64,000 bases of DNA from Sciurus carolinensis (GCF_902686445.1 NC_062213.1:58568491-58632490); one strand, 5' to 3'; shown: positions 1 to 13,040, numbered from the stretch's first letter. Numbers and translations: made by a program. The notes: a model not told the origin generated them from the letters alone.

Positions 1-215
1 ACTACCAAAGGTTGTTGGTTAACATCAGGTTAATTAAGGTAACTACTTTCTAAAAGTTAAATCAGAGGGAACTTGCTTATTAGGCTAACTCAGAATGGAA
101 TCTTCCCTTTCTAGGAAAAAGCTGTTCTGTTTGGGAATATGTGCTTCCTTAAAATTTCTCAGTTTGGTTATGTGACATTTAGCATTAGCGACTCCATTTG
201 GGTTTATCCCTGTCA

Positions 216-287
216 GTTGAAACCTTGCATTGGACTTCAGTCCAAAACAGGGTTGAAACCTTGCATTGGACCTCAGTCCAAAAAAGC
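216..287. repeat. 36-bp tandem duplication, two copies
   Basis: Two head-to-tail copies of a 36-bp unit begin with gttgaaaccttgcattgga at 216 and 252. They differ at only a few positions (for example ttcag versus ctcag). The second copy leads into a short A-rich stretch. It is a local duplication inside possible LTR sequence. Confidence 0.8.
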
Positions 288-536
288 GGTCTCTGTAATT
301 TTTATTTAGCAAGGCCCAATCAAAGAGAAAACAAAGCAGGAAAATTCTAGTAAATATAATTTAGTTTAGCTAAGTTAACACATTCAAAGTCATCATAGGT
401 TAACCCTTGTCACGTAAGCAGCCAAACACATCTCTTTTTACCATCATTAAGTTTCAAATAAAGAGAATGGAAAAGTCACACTTTAATCCACTATTGCACA
501 CCTATCTTGGATGTAGGCAAAAGTATGCTAACCTCC

Positions 537-539
<3 letters not shown>

Positions 540-570
<31 letters not shown>
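540..570. repeat. Poly(A) run of 31
   Basis: An uninterrupted A homopolymer. An AATAAA lies roughly 80 bp upstream, so it could be the tail of an old retrocopy, but no recognisable body precedes it and no target-site duplication is evident. Confidence 0.85.
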
Positions 571-571
<1 letters not shown>

Positions 572-1882
572 AGTATCCTTCTACCCCTTTTAAATTAATG
601 TTCATGCTTCTTGATAAGTAACAGTCCCCCATTTGATATTCCATAATTTAAATATTGAAATAATAAATTAGCTAATATTAATGAATCCATTGTTAGCACA
701 AATATGAGAAATTGAAATATAAAAATTGACAAATATATTAATGTCTTCAAAAAATTAGAGAAAAATATGACTGATAGTTTTTATTTCTACCTCTGGTTAC
801 ATGATTGTTATTGATATATAACTATTTCCTTTCTCCATCCATTCTATAGCTGATCAAAGTCCCTTACCTACTTGGGTGACTCAAGCTTAAATACTTCTGA
901 ATTGAGTTGTTGCATTGGTTCAGTCCTGTCGAATTGAATTATTGTAGATTTGTATTGACTCGAATGACGAGATGGGGAGTAGTAAGAGGCATCCCAAGGA
1001 ATCTTCCACATTCCAAACATAATCCTCTTTTCATTCACATTGCATATAGCAAATACTTCCCTCTGGAAATTTGCAATCGTTCAACCAATAAAACCTAATT
1101 ACTTTGCCAATAACTTACTAGCATCAGAAACACAAAATAGCCAGGTGGGCATCTAAATTTCTATTTTAAGGTAACCCTTTGTGTGTTCCATGGTAGAAGA
1201 GCTTTATCTTTGGAAACTAAGACCAGTATACCAACAGAGCACAAAGTCGTGGGAATAGGAAGCACAATTTTGCTAGTGATAATATTGAAAAAAATGACTG
1301 TAACAGCACATCTTCCTTGATTTTTGAGGCCATGAAAATATACTGTGTAGGAAAAACAAAATAAAACACCATATACTTTAAATTGTAGAAAACTGTCCCA
1401 ACTTTGCAAGGTAAGGTACTAGGAGATTGGATTCCCTTATACAAACTATAGGAGAGATAATTAGTAGGTATTATTCTTGCTTTGATTAAAAAGTGGTTCA
1501 GTTTGAAAATCACACTTTCTTGAGATTTATATGTCCATATGTACTTTCGTTTTTCATTTTAAATTTTGTAATGTTCATCCTAACAATATACCATTGAAGT
1601 ATGAATATTTATTTCCTAAGCAATATTGCTTTTGAGAAATGAGCTCTAGTATACTAGAGTGAAATCAGCATGACTTGTAAAGGTAGACAGTCGGGCTTTA
1701 TATCTTGGGTTTCTCATGAACTAGAATAATCTTCAGAGAGTGAGCTAATGTCTGTGGATCTAAACCTTCTCATCTTTAATAGGCATAATAATAACCTTGT
1801 ACTGTTTTGTGAGAGTAATATAAAATAAATATATAAATCAGATAATAATAGACATGTAATAAACATTTTTATTCTAATTGCT

Positions 1883-2087
1883 TTTTTTTTTTTGGTACTG
1901 AGGATGGAACTCAGGGGCACTCAACCACTGATCCACATCCCCATCCCTATTTTGTATTTTATTTAGAGACAGCGTCTCACTGAGTTGCTTAGGGCCTGGT
2001 TTTTGCTGAGGTTGGCTTTCAAATCCTGATCCTCTTGCTTAGCCTCCCAGGCCACTGGGATTGCAGGTGTGAGCCACTGCACCCAGC
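1883..2087 (-). mobile_element. Dimeric B1-ID SINE (sciurid MEN-type)
   Basis: Read on the minus strand, this is a B1/7SL-derived head (gctgggtgcagtggctcaca-like start at 2087, then the gcctgggaggctaagcaaga block) followed by an ID/tRNA-derived tail ending in poly(A), which appears as T's at 1883-1893. The flanking 10-bp direct repeats tctaattgct at 1873-1882 and 2088-2097 are exact and mark the insertion site. The body is moderately diverged. It is non-coding, so any short frame across it is meaningless. Confidence 0.9.
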
Positions 2088-2097
2088 TCTAATTGCT

Positions 2098-3427
2098 GTT
2101 TGAAATACTAAAATGTATATTTTTAAATTAAGTAAGTTAAAATATTGCAAAGTAATAGAAAAATCACAAATCAAATTATTTTATTTAAAATATATCTTCA
2201 AAGTTGCATTTGCTATTTAGCCTATATAACAAATACTAGAACAATGTATTAATTTTTGTTTTTACAGCCTTTGTTGACTATTGGAAGAATCCAATTGCAT
2301 TTATTTAAAAGCATTATAAAAGAGAAATGTCTATCAGATATATAACAAATGTGATATGGGTCTATTTGATTTCTTTATCACAGAAATTTGTGCTGTGTCA
2401 GGCAGCTTATTTTTCATTATAGTTTAGTCTGTATCAACACCATTTAGTCAAATTTATGTTTTATTACAACTAAAATAAACAAATGTACATAGAAATTCTA
2501 GGAGTTAGTTTTTAAAATATCATCTATTCAACCTTTTATTAAACTGTCCATCAAACTGTGGCCAAGGCACACTTTATTATTTGTATTTTTATTTTTTTGA
2601 TATCAGGAAGTAAATATACCAGAATTTGGTCAAGATTGACAATTAGTGTTTTGAATCTTCCAATTTTTATTTTAATTTCAAAGCTTCTTAAATCACTAGT
2701 CAAAACCTAGTCAAAGGTGTTTATTTTTATTATGCATGATCTCTAATCCTACTTATATTCTCACATCTAGTTGAAACATGAATTCCTAAAATAAATTCCC
2801 CTCTTTCTACTCTTTCTACTACGTGTTCAAATGATTTCCCTATTTATTCAAAAGTGTTCATATTTTGGAGACACCTGTTCATTCTATTCTCTGTTAATTT
2901 TTATAAGGATGAGTCATCCACCTTTTATCAACAGTTCTTTAGAAACTTAATGTAAAAATAATAATAAATGTTTAGAAACATGCTCAGCTTTTAGTTGCAA
3001 ATTAATGGAAGACAAATGAAGTTATGACGGTAATTATGTAAACAAATGTAGAAAACTAGCTGGCCACTCTACTTATTTCAGGAATCATTTTAAGAACAAA
3101 ATGCAAACAAAGGATTAGAGATGAGCCGTTCAAAAGACTCTCCTTGACATCAATGGTTTCCATTCTTTTGACCATCAAGAGTCAACACTCACCTTTAATT
3201 TTAAAAATTGTTACTGATTTATGTATTTTCTGTGTTGTTTATTGAGTTAAAATTAAAGTGTCTCAAGAATTGATGGTTTGAGAAACAAACTTTAGAAAGG
3301 GTAAGAATTTTCATGTGAAATGACATAAGCAATAAATAAATGATTAATAAAACACAAAAACTTTTGGAAATTAAAGAAAAGCCTGATATAAACCATTACT
3401 ATTCCTCCTAAATTTGACTTTCTATAA
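2098..3427. other. Unique AT-rich sequence, nothing recognised
   Basis: Long A/T-rich stretch with no recognisable exon, SINE, LTR or RNA gene. Frames are short and broken on both strands. Confidence 0.5.
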
Positions 3428-3651
3428 TATTCATAATGAAATCATGGCATTCAAATTAATAAAATTAATTTCTTCGATATGGGTGCTGATACACTGGAAA
3501 ATATTATAGCATATAATACAATATTAGAATTAGAATATTTAGAATTAGAATATAATAGAACATTATAGAATGTAATATTTTCCAGTGTATCAGCATCCAT
3601 ATCAAAGAAATTAATTTTATTAATTTGAATGCCATGATTTCATTATGAATA
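3428..3651. repeat. Near-perfect long inverted repeat (79-bp arms, 66-bp spacer)
   Basis: The left arm 3428-3506 is the reverse complement of the right arm 3573-3651, position p pairing with 7079-p. By eye only two of 79 pairs fail (3475/3604 and 3483/3596), and both are transition-type differences that form G.T wobbles on one strand. Both ends carry TA followed by ttcataatgaaatcatggc in inverted orientation. The AT-rich spacer has a tandem agaattagaatat-type repeat near 3526-3555. A transcript from either strand could fold into a hairpin of about 79 bp. It could be a MITE-like element with TA target sites, or a palindrome made by replication template switching. I do not recognise a family. 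Confidence 0.9.
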
Positions 3652-4054
3652 ATTCCAAGAAGAAGCTACACATAACAAGCACAAAAAATCAGGCTTAAAT
3701 ATTAGTGGGTGATGTGAAAGAGCATAGGTACAAGTTTGAAATCTTTCTGAACATAATACGTCTGTGTAAAGTCCTGTAATTGTTCCCCATGCCTCTATTG
3801 ATAGCCTCACCATCACCAACACATGCTTAAATCCATTTTGAATATGACAGTGTGTCGTGGACTTTGGATTCTATGAGAATAAAAAGAATTCTTGTCTTCA
3901 AGAGCCTTACAATCTAGACTATGTAAATAATGAGAAAATGAGCACTCCATTGTAGTCAAATGCTCCAATATTAAAAGCATGAGTGATTACTAAAAGATAA
4001 AACAACAAAAGTAGTTTGTGAAAGACAATGCAAATAACTGCTTAATAAATATTA
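3652..4054. other. Unique sequence, nothing recognised
   Basis: No gene, repeat family or RNA signature recognised between the inverted repeat and the MIR. Confidence 0.45.
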
Positions 4055-4215
4055 GTCGTGCACTAGGCACTCCTTAGATGTGTAGGTATGTTCTCTTATC
4101 TTTGAATTTCATGGCAGCATTATGGCATAGGTAGCATTATTTCCCCAGGCAAACAGATGGAGGAAATGGGACTCATTGAAATTGCTCAAAGTAACACAAC
4201 AAAGTGCTCCGAACT
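4055..4215 (+). mobile_element. MIR SINE, ancient
   Basis: The order of blocks matches the mammalian-wide interspersed repeat core: gcactaggcactcc, then a ttctcttatctttgaatttc region, then ggcataggtagcattatttc, an aaacagatggaggaaa block, and an ending of the type attgctcaaagtaacacaac. It is strongly diverged, as expected for an element older than the placental radiation. No duplication remains visible. Confidence 0.75.
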
Positions 4216-7200
4216 CCATCTCATCTGCTATAAAATAATATAATAAAGAGTAGGAAAGCATGCCATTGGTCTAGGGAGGAAGTTTTAGAAGACAATTGTA
4301 AGTATAAGTGCACATATCCAAATCCCTGACACAGGCAACACTATGGAACATGTGTTTGGAAATGATGAAATAAAGACAATTTTATTTAGTCCTTAAGATT
4401 CTATATAAAAATGAAAAATTTTTATCTCTGCTTTGCAGTAACAGATTCTCTACCAACAATATTAATTTATATTTCTAAAGATTTATAATTACTTATAAGG
4501 TCATAGACCACTGAATGCTCTGTTGGACACTGGGATAAATATTTTAAATCCACATGCCCATGCTACATGTTTATGGGAATAGCACCACAGTTCAAATAAG
4601 AGCAGAAAAGATTCCAAAATCATAAAAATTTTAGCCTTTATTTTCAAGTTTTACCTGTACCTGCAGAATTATTCTTCAATAATATTTGTTTACATTTTTA
4701 TATTTTTAAATGTTCAATCTGAGTGACTCCGATAGAAAAAATAATTTACCTGATTTTTTTAAATATTTAGACCTCAAGAGAAGTTTAGATTTAGTTTTCA
4801 GATATACAGAGAGAGGAAATCTTCTTAAACTAAGCCAATTTAATTTTTTGCATATTTATTAGAAAATTCTCTAAATTTTTAAATATTTGTCACAAACAAT
4901 TAGTTGAAATCAAGCAGTTTTTTAATGTTTATTCAAATTATTTTAATATAAATTTTATAACCATAAGCAAGGAATTAATTTTAATTTTTAAATATATAAT
5001 CTTATAGTAGAATCTTTAGAAATGTATGACCAGAATTGTGGGGGGAAATTGAGGAAAATTTATTATCAGGTCATGCAATTGTTAGGTGGAAAAAATAGAA
5101 TATGTGGCAATAAAATATAAAATCTCAGGAATTACATGATACAATTTTTGCATAGATCTTATAAATTGACGATATAAAATATACACAAAAGTATAAGGTT
5201 TTTATCTGATATATTAGTAAGCCAATTCTCTGGCAAACAAATTCTGCTCTGAAGCATTTGCCAATTGCCAAGGTATAAACATTCCTACAACTGTTATTTT
5301 TAAGCTATCAACATAAATATCACTGAACATGGAAGTGAAAATAAATGCCAATAGTCTGGTTTTGTGATCCAGTGAGAACTGACTTCAGCACATCTCTGCT
5401 TTTACTTTTCTTCAATCTCCAGAAGAAGAAGTTCTTTCCAAGTGCAGATTGAATTTCCTTCTTCACCTATGTGACAATGAGCATGACACAGTTAAACTGG
5501 AGCTGAGCTGTCAAGGCAATTTTCACTTGACTAATATTATAGTCACCCACATTTCAATCCCATGCAAATCCATGTTCAGCTTTGATCCCAAGTTAATACT
5601 CTTCCCAGGGGCAGTGAAATAAAACACCCCAGTTCTGGCTGCATGAATACAATGCAAATGGTTAAATGGCATGGATCAAAAGATCCAGTGTAGTGGGTGG
5701 ATCTGCATCATCCAGGAAAATATTCCCAAGGAGTACTATGAATAAAGAAGAGGGTGTTTTCCAGCAATAACTAAAATGAAGGAATACTTCCTTAGTCGTG
5801 TAGGTGGTTAAATGTGTTATTTCACATCTATATTTTGAACAATATATATGTTGGAAATTAATAACAACATTTCTGATATGAGAAATTAACATTCCAGTGT
5901 AATGCAGTGGCATCCAGGAATGATCTAGGACACATGTTAGAGTTTAGAAGAGCATGGATGACAAGAAGGGCAATGCAAGTCACAAAAGGTCTTAGTCTTT
6001 TAATTATTCCCAAAGACAAAGTATTATGAAAGCCTTACTGAGCACCACTTATTATCTGCTTTATATAAATTATGGTTATAAAGGCTATACTGCTTTTCTT
6101 ATGTACCACTTTTAGGAAATATTCTGTATTAAACCTGTAATAAGTAAATCCAACCTAAAGACTTCAATCAACATTCTTGAACTAGACTGGGTAAAACCAG
6201 TCTCAGGAGCATGTTCTTACAGACTCGTATTCTTAATAGGACTCGTATTTTGCTTGGGTGAAATACATATATCTATGCTGCATGAGTCATTTGGTTTCAA
6301 GATTTATAGTTCTGTTCATTTCAGGCTGAAAAATGCTTTATCTGGGAATAGGAAGACATAGCAAGAAGCTATGAAATTCAGGATGAGAACTAGATTCTAG
6401 GCAGAGAAGGTAGAGCATTCAGAGGAAAAGATGTACACCAAGGAAGCTGTTATGATTCTTTTGCTGCAAGTACTACTGAGATTCGGCAGAGAGCGTTAGG
6501 AAATAGACTGAAAGATCAACAAGAAGAGGCTCTGTAAGCTTTCGGTTCTTCTCACAAGGTTTTTCACTTTATCTAGCAGATCAATTGATTTAAAACTTCT
6601 ATTTAAAAGAGCAGAACCATTCTGTTATGGATAGTATTACTTATTCTCAATTTTTCCTGCCACTTGTGACTTTTGCATGGCTTCACTGTGGGTTTACTGT
6701 AGTTCTTAATTGAGATCACAGGCAGTGTCTTTTGAGCAGATAGGACATGAGGAAGTTCTGAAGTGTGTTTGCATTATTTAACCTGTGTATGGCTTCCTAA
6801 GGACAGCAAGCCACCAAAGGTCAGTCAAACCAGAGAAACAAAAAAACAAAAAAAACAAAAAAAACCACACATGTGAATGAAGCCTGGCATACCTATTACA
6901 AGATATCTCAGCCAATCCAAAGATCTATACGCGAAAAGGAAAGTTTTGTTACTGTAAAAAGCTGATATTTGGAAGATGTACATTACCCAACATTATTACA
7001 GTAATTGTTGAATAATACTTTGTCTTCAAATACAATTTTACCTATGCCTAATATATACAATACACATGACGGAACTTTCAGAATTGATTGGGAATGAGAA
7101 ACCCACAGCACCACTTGACCAGTTTCTTTTAGTCCTCCTCCTGATGGGTGTGGTGAGAAAGGAATTCAACTGTTATATTCAACTGGGAATATAAAATGAT

Positions 7201-8031
7201 TGTAATTAGAAAAGTGAAAAAAAATGTGTCTGATTTAAGGCTAGTCTAGCCACAGGAAAATAAAAAAAAGGAATTTGATACTATGGGTAAGAGAGTGATG
7301 CTGAAGATGTGAACTAGTGATGGAGAAAAAGTTTAAATAATAATAATAAATAAAGACTTAAGACATTTAATAGGGTATTCGGCAGAACTGAAAGATAACT
7401 GGAAAAGTGACGGAGGAAGGATCTTTCCAACCTGCTATTAATTAATATCATTAAGCACAAAGATTGAACATTTCTACATAATCATGTCTGTTTTAGATAA
7501 TGTGTTACAGAACAATTAAGCAGATTTTTGAGCATCTGCTATGTATCACATATAAATACATGAATACTACTGTAGCAGAGGAAAAATCTTTTCCTCACCC
7601 ACTGCCATATTCATGACTGAGGCCCCTATAATAGAAGATTGACAAAAGAGAAGGATGTAAACTTATTTAACTATTATCTGATATTAGAGGCTTCATAAAG
7701 AAAAGAGACCCACAGAAACTGGTAAATCACTGTATTTTGTGTGCTGGTTTAGATGAAGGAGATAGTCCCAGAGCACTATCATAGGAAAAAAAGGGGACTT
7801 GGTTCTACTGATGATAAATTGGAAAGACACAGTGAGGCCTGTTTGCTCAGACTATTCCCTGTCTCACTGCATTCTCAGGAGCAAGGATATCCTTTGCTCT
7901 AGATACAGGGAGGGTACTTATCAAATGAAGATCTTATGACATGTTTAGGGGAGGAAGACAAAGAAAAGGTGAGAATGGACTTTCAGCTCCTGCTACTTTC
8001 TCAAAAACCAAGATGCTGCATTTTGGGGTAA
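4216..8031. other. Gene-free AT-rich sequence
   Basis: No supportable gene. Positions 5370-5650 and 7600-8000 have a more balanced base composition than their surroundings and may hold old repeats or constrained non-coding sequence, but I cannot assign either. An A/C-rich simple stretch lies at 6838-6866. Confidence 0.45.
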
Positions 8032-8128
8032 GTCTGGGGTGTAGCTTGGAGATAGAGCAGTTGCCTAGCATGGGTGAGGCCCTGGGTTAGAGTCCCATGT
8101 CATAAACAAGCAAACAAACATACATATT
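8032..8128 (+). mobile_element. ID-type SINE, diverged
   Basis: A tRNA-Ala/BC1-related monomer: ctggggtgtagcttggagat, then agagcagttgcctagcatg, then gaggccctgggttagagtcc, followed by an A-rich aacaagcaaacaaacatac tail. The A-box and B-box regions are recognisable but mutated, so pol III activity is unlikely. Confidence 0.85.
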
Positions 8129-10404
8129 TTAGGGAATCATATCCTCAAATCATGAACACAAACTCTAACTTGATATATGAAGAAATTTGGATAAAATAAT
8201 GTGAACCTGATAAGCACATATTGTTAATAAATTATAGGTCCCTTGGTTTTCCTATAGTTTAAGTCTCAATTGGATATGAATAAGGATAGTTATGATGGCA
8301 ATAGCGATGAGGAGGAGAGAAGGAGAATTTTTAAATCGTGATTTCTCTAAGTAAAGAGAAGATACTACAAAACCATCAGTCTGGTAGACTGAAAAGTGAC
8401 TACCACAGGATTTTTTAAATAAAGAATTAAGGTTTTAATGATCAGTATAGGAGGGAAAAAACATGGGTTCTGACATTAAATGAAATGGCAGTCATAAAGA
8501 AGATGATATGTACTTGTACAGACCTTTTGGTTTACATGACCCTATAAAGCAATCAGACTCTACACATGACAGTCTCTCAGGAACAGTGTGTTCGCCAAGT
8601 GAGAATCCTGAGCAGTGGCCGCCATATGGAAACAATGTAAGGTCAAAGAGGAATCTGAGACAAGTGCTCTTGCTCAGGAAGATCGCAGTGGAGGCCAAAG
8701 GATGTAATCGTCTGGTTCCCTAATTTATCTTCTCATAACAGCACCTTTAGATCTTGATGCTGAATCAGAGCACTAAGCATCACTTCAAGAAAGTAAGTGC
8801 TTAGCCGTGGATCACAGGGCAGGTCTGCTTTGATGCTCGGGGTTTGCAGACTGGTGAATTGGAAGCTTGAAGTTTCCACATTGAAGGAAACAACTTTGAT
8901 ATAAGCCTTGGGGCTGAAATATCAAGAAAAGGCTTCTAAGAATCAATTGATGATGAAAGCCCTATCCTGTTTTAACTTACTTTTGTGCGTGTGAAAAGAA
9001 TGGTACCAATTATTCTGTTTGCTAGCCTGGTTGCTTGTTCCTGTGGGAGGATGCCCATACTCTATAGTAAAGGGATGCGAACCCAAAGAGACACATCGAA
9101 TACAACCTTTAATGCAGTGAAAAAATATCAAGAACCTTAGAACCTTCTGGAAAGGTTGTTACTTCAGTAAAATTAAATGGAATAGAAAGTAAATGTATTT
9201 ACCTACTTGGGTAAATATATAAAGAACGAAGTTAGAGGTTCTTTCATATTGAATAGGATGAACTAATATAAATGGTTGCAAACAATAAGAATGTTCCAAA
9301 TAAATTTCATTGGGCTTAAAACTCAGTAGAATTGTATTTGAGAGCTTTAGAATGAATTTTCCAAGACTAAAAGGGGTGAGGGTCAAAGTTTGTCCAAATA
9401 TCAATGATCATACAAACTATTTGCTCAGGTTCACATTACTCAGCATTTTCCTAAAAGCCTGTGAACTTTAAAATTATATATTATATTTTTGTACAGTACA
9501 CATTCAATATTCTTTAAAAAATTATGTGCCCCAACAGCATGAACTTTAACATGCTAGTGTTATATTAATCAACACATTTAAAGATATACTGTAGCTGCAA
9601 TAGAACATTTTCACCTCTGATCTCATTTTGATGGTTTGTAAAATGAAAATTTGATTAAATGGTTTTAAATTCTTTCCCATACTGTAACTACAGGATATTG
9701 AATACCAAATGGCTAAAACTGTATTATTACATTATGTAAAAATGTCAAAAATTTCAATTTGATAGATTATATCACATTTTTTTCATGCTTATAGAAGAAT
9801 TATCTTTTAAATGTCTGTAGAATATGCTAACACTGTCTAACAATTCATTTTAAAAGTAGAGAAAACTTAGAAGTCTCACAAATGGTTGTAGTAAAATTTT
9901 TCTAGTTAAATGGAATATGAAAATTTACCAGGAAAAAATTACATGTGAGAAATTTTAAATTCTAAGTTTACCTCACTATGAAAATTGTAGGTGAAGTTTT
10001 ATAGAAGATGATTATAGTAATTTAATTTATTTCTACTTGAGAATTACAAGTACTACAACATCATTTTAATCACAAATTCTAAATAGTTATTTCAGGCAGA
10101 AAGGTTATAAAAAATGTTAACTTTTATAGTTAGCAACTGTGATAAACTAATAAAAATACATCCTGCAGATGATAATCTCAAGCAAGTCTAAAAATTGAAA
10201 ACTTTGGTTAAACATTTCAGTCATATGCTTAAAAAGTCAAAGATCCTAAATTTCATATCTAATGTAACTTTTATCCTATGTTGATCCTCATAATTAGCAT
10301 AAACATGTACCCCCTTATAAACTGTAAATTTTCATATTCCTTGTTGACAGTTTCCAAATTCACGCCTTCAATTTGAAACTTCACCCTAGCAGTTCAGTGT
10401 GATG
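8129..10404. other. Gene-free sequence, nothing recognised
   Basis: No exon, RNA gene or clear repeat recognised. Opposing short frames near 8492-8723 overlap on both strands and show no coding signature. Confidence 0.45.
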
Positions 10405-10433
10405 ACACACATGCACACACACACACACACTCA
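10405..10433. repeat. (CA)n microsatellite, short and interrupted
   Basis: CA dinucleotide tract (acacatgcacacac...) of about 29 bp, with one interruption near its start and one at its end. Confidence 0.9.
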
Positions 10434-11954
10434 CAAGGCCCATATACAAATCTCAATTTTGATGTCCAATAGAAATCTCTTATATAATAAAACTTAAAGT
10501 GAGCCTCTAAAACAGGTCCCAAAACATAAGATTTTATATTTTACTACATTCCCATAGAAATCTATTATTTTAAAGGATGGTAGTCATTCAAAACTTCCAA
10601 GTTCTTTGTGTAACCCCTAATTCACAAATTCTGTAGTAGCATATAAAATTCAGGAGAACATGACTGAGATTTTAAGCAGGTCAGCCAAATTCTTAATGGG
10701 AGTCATTGGGAAGATAAAATGGAAAACAATGACTCTTTGAATGTAGTTGTAAAATTACTCTCCTAACACTGGGGTACGTGCACAGAACATGAGACTCAAA
10801 CTTGTGGATCACACATTACTACAACTATTTATGGGCTTTGGGTATTATTTGCAAATAGCCCAAATGCTAAATCCTGATATACCCACAAGCTCCTAGGGTA
10901 TTCATTAAATTTTGATACAATCTTAAAATGGATTATCAAATATAAAGTTACTCATGTATGTCTTGTAGGAGCAATTAAATCTAATACATCCCTGACTACT
11001 CCAATTCACAGAAAAAATGTATCTCTTCTGAACTTCCAAAACAAGTAAGGTTTATGCCACATATATGTAAATATATAAGAGAGCAGAAATACCTCAAGAG
11101 TCCTAAATCGAAGTGCCACTATTAACTACATTCTTGATGAAAACCTTGAGATTCAGAAAAATAGGTGATTTACCAAAGCAAATTGACATAATGTCTTTGT
11201 ATTTTATTTAGTTTCGTATCTTGACTGACATCATTACATTAAGTATCACTAGTAAATAGTTTTAAATAATTATAGTTCCTAAAATCAGACTACCAGCATT
11301 CCAATGTGAAGATGCTGAGAACATTAAAATGCTCCATTAAAACCCTTTTGATTAGTGGATTGTAAAAGCTACATAATAGAGGGCAACATGGTAAAGCCAT
11401 CACAAAACCCATATATAGAAGGTCAAAATTCGAAGGATAAATTTTGTCTAAAAGTACTCTCACATGTTAGCTTTATAATAAGAAATTAATAGTGGCAATT
11501 CATACTATAATCTATTTAAAATAAAACTCTTCAGTAAGTTTCTAGAGAGAAAATTTTAAAAATCTAAATGTTCACCTAAGAATTTTTTTCACAAAAATGT
11601 ATACTAATAGCAATGTTAGTAAAAAGGAATTTCCTGAAATTTAGTTAAAGCAAGGTATTTCTTGAAATGAATGTGAGGTCACTTTAGGAGATTATTACCA
11701 AGATAATTTAATAACGTCATGTATCATGTTATTCTAACAGGAAGAATTAATGTAGATATTTATTTCTTCCAGAAACCAAATTATATGTAACAATGCAAAA
11801 AATATATATACTTTCATCAGGTTAAGCATTATTGGCAAAATAATAACAATAACTACTTAAGATGAAGTTTTAAACATATACCCACTGTACATAAAAACAC
11901 ACCATAAGTCAGAGATGTAAATTTACATTTTTTTTCCTCAACAATCACAGGCAA

Positions 11955-12110
11955 GAGGGGAACTAATTGAAAACCAATAAATTAAGTACAGTGCAGCAAG
12001 TGGGCTCTAGCTCACTCGGCCTATACATCAATAGGTCATTCTCAGTTAATTAAGTGAAGGCATAATCAGCTTAATTTATGTAGTTCATGGAAGTTAATGT
12101 TATCATAGTA
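11955..12110. promoter_or_regulatory. Candidate conserved enhancer-like motif cluster
   Basis: Homeodomain core motifs recur over about 140 bp: taattg at 11964-11969, attaag at 11981, ttaattaa at 12046-12053 (a palindromic paired-type core) and cttaattta at 12070-12078. Such clusters occur in developmental enhancers, but they also arise by chance in AT-rich DNA. Function is inference only. Confidence 0.25.
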
Positions 12111-12984
12111 CAGTACCTGATGTCTGGCCTGTCTGTACAACTTGTTTTATATGACATCTCATTCTGTTCCTCAAAACTGGTACTTTTATTTCTGTAACTC
12201 AGTTCCAATGCTTACCTTCCTAATGACGATGGGAACTTTGACCTAAAAACAGGAAAATAAAGGATGGAACAAAAAGCTATTTTTATAATGACCTGATGTT
12301 TCAATGAATAATGTTGCATGCCATAAAGTGCAGCAATAAGCAAATTAAAAAAAAAAAGAAAATATTGAAATGTGACTGATATAAATACATATAATACACA
12401 TAGAGAGTTATTAAGAAAATAAGCCAGTAAAAAAAAATAAAAGGCAAATTGTACAATCATAAGAAATATCAGCACAAACTTGGTATAGTTGTAAGTTTGC
12501 AGCATTTCAGTGCTGGATTTTATACCTGCTAGTGGATGATCTTCTTTCTCAGGGGAAGAGTTTCTTTCCACTGTCTCTGTAGCTCATCTTCCCTTCTCTG
12601 AAGCTGCAAGTTTACACACAAAGACAAACCACAATGTCAACCAATTGGACCTCACTTAAGGAACCTAGGAGATCGATTTGTAAAGCAAAGAATGAACAGG
12701 ACCCTATTTCTGAAGTACGTTGCTCAAACTGCTCTTTCATTAAAAGATGCTCTTTCTTATTGATTTTGGCTTAAGTAATGAGAAAGCTTATCCAAAAATC
12801 TTTAGCATTTGGGCTCAAGTTAAGGAAATCAATACAGTCATTTCCCATTTGAACTGCATATGTGAGTTTTATGTACGAGAGACAAGACAAAGCCAAATTC
12901 AGATAAATCAATAGCACTGTCAATAGAACATGAAGCTGACAAATGGCGTTTTTCAGCAATTAAAGTGAGCTGTAAACATACAAA

Positions 12985-13040
12985 GACTAATCAATTACAA
13001 TGTTTTGTCATTAACAGTTTTTAATTGGTACAAAGGTTAT
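12985..13040. promoter_or_regulatory. Candidate homeodomain/SOX motif cluster
   Basis: Adjacent taatcaattacaatg (12988-13002), an ttaattgg core near 13021 and tacaaagg (13029-13036) combine homeodomain-like and SOX/TCF-like motifs in 50 bp. No experimental or conservation evidence is available from sequence alone. Confidence 0.2.

Larger units (their letters stand above)
1..1872. other. Gene-free AT-rich sequence, possible old LTR remnant at 60-350
   Basis: I see no supportable gene. Positions 60-350 contain mixed-composition sequence with a 36-bp tandem duplication (216-251 and 252-287) and have the look of a degraded LTR, but I cannot assign a family. A 31-base A run lies at 540-570. The rest is low-complexity AT-rich DNA with short chance frames only. 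Confidence 0.5.

Noticed and set aside
540..570. Tail of a processed pseudogene
   Set aside because: No coding or transcript-like body could be recognised upstream and no target-site duplication was found.
3526..3555. CRISPR-like short repeats
   Set aside because: Only a two-copy AT-rich slippage repeat within the spacer of the inverted repeat, in a mammalian genome.
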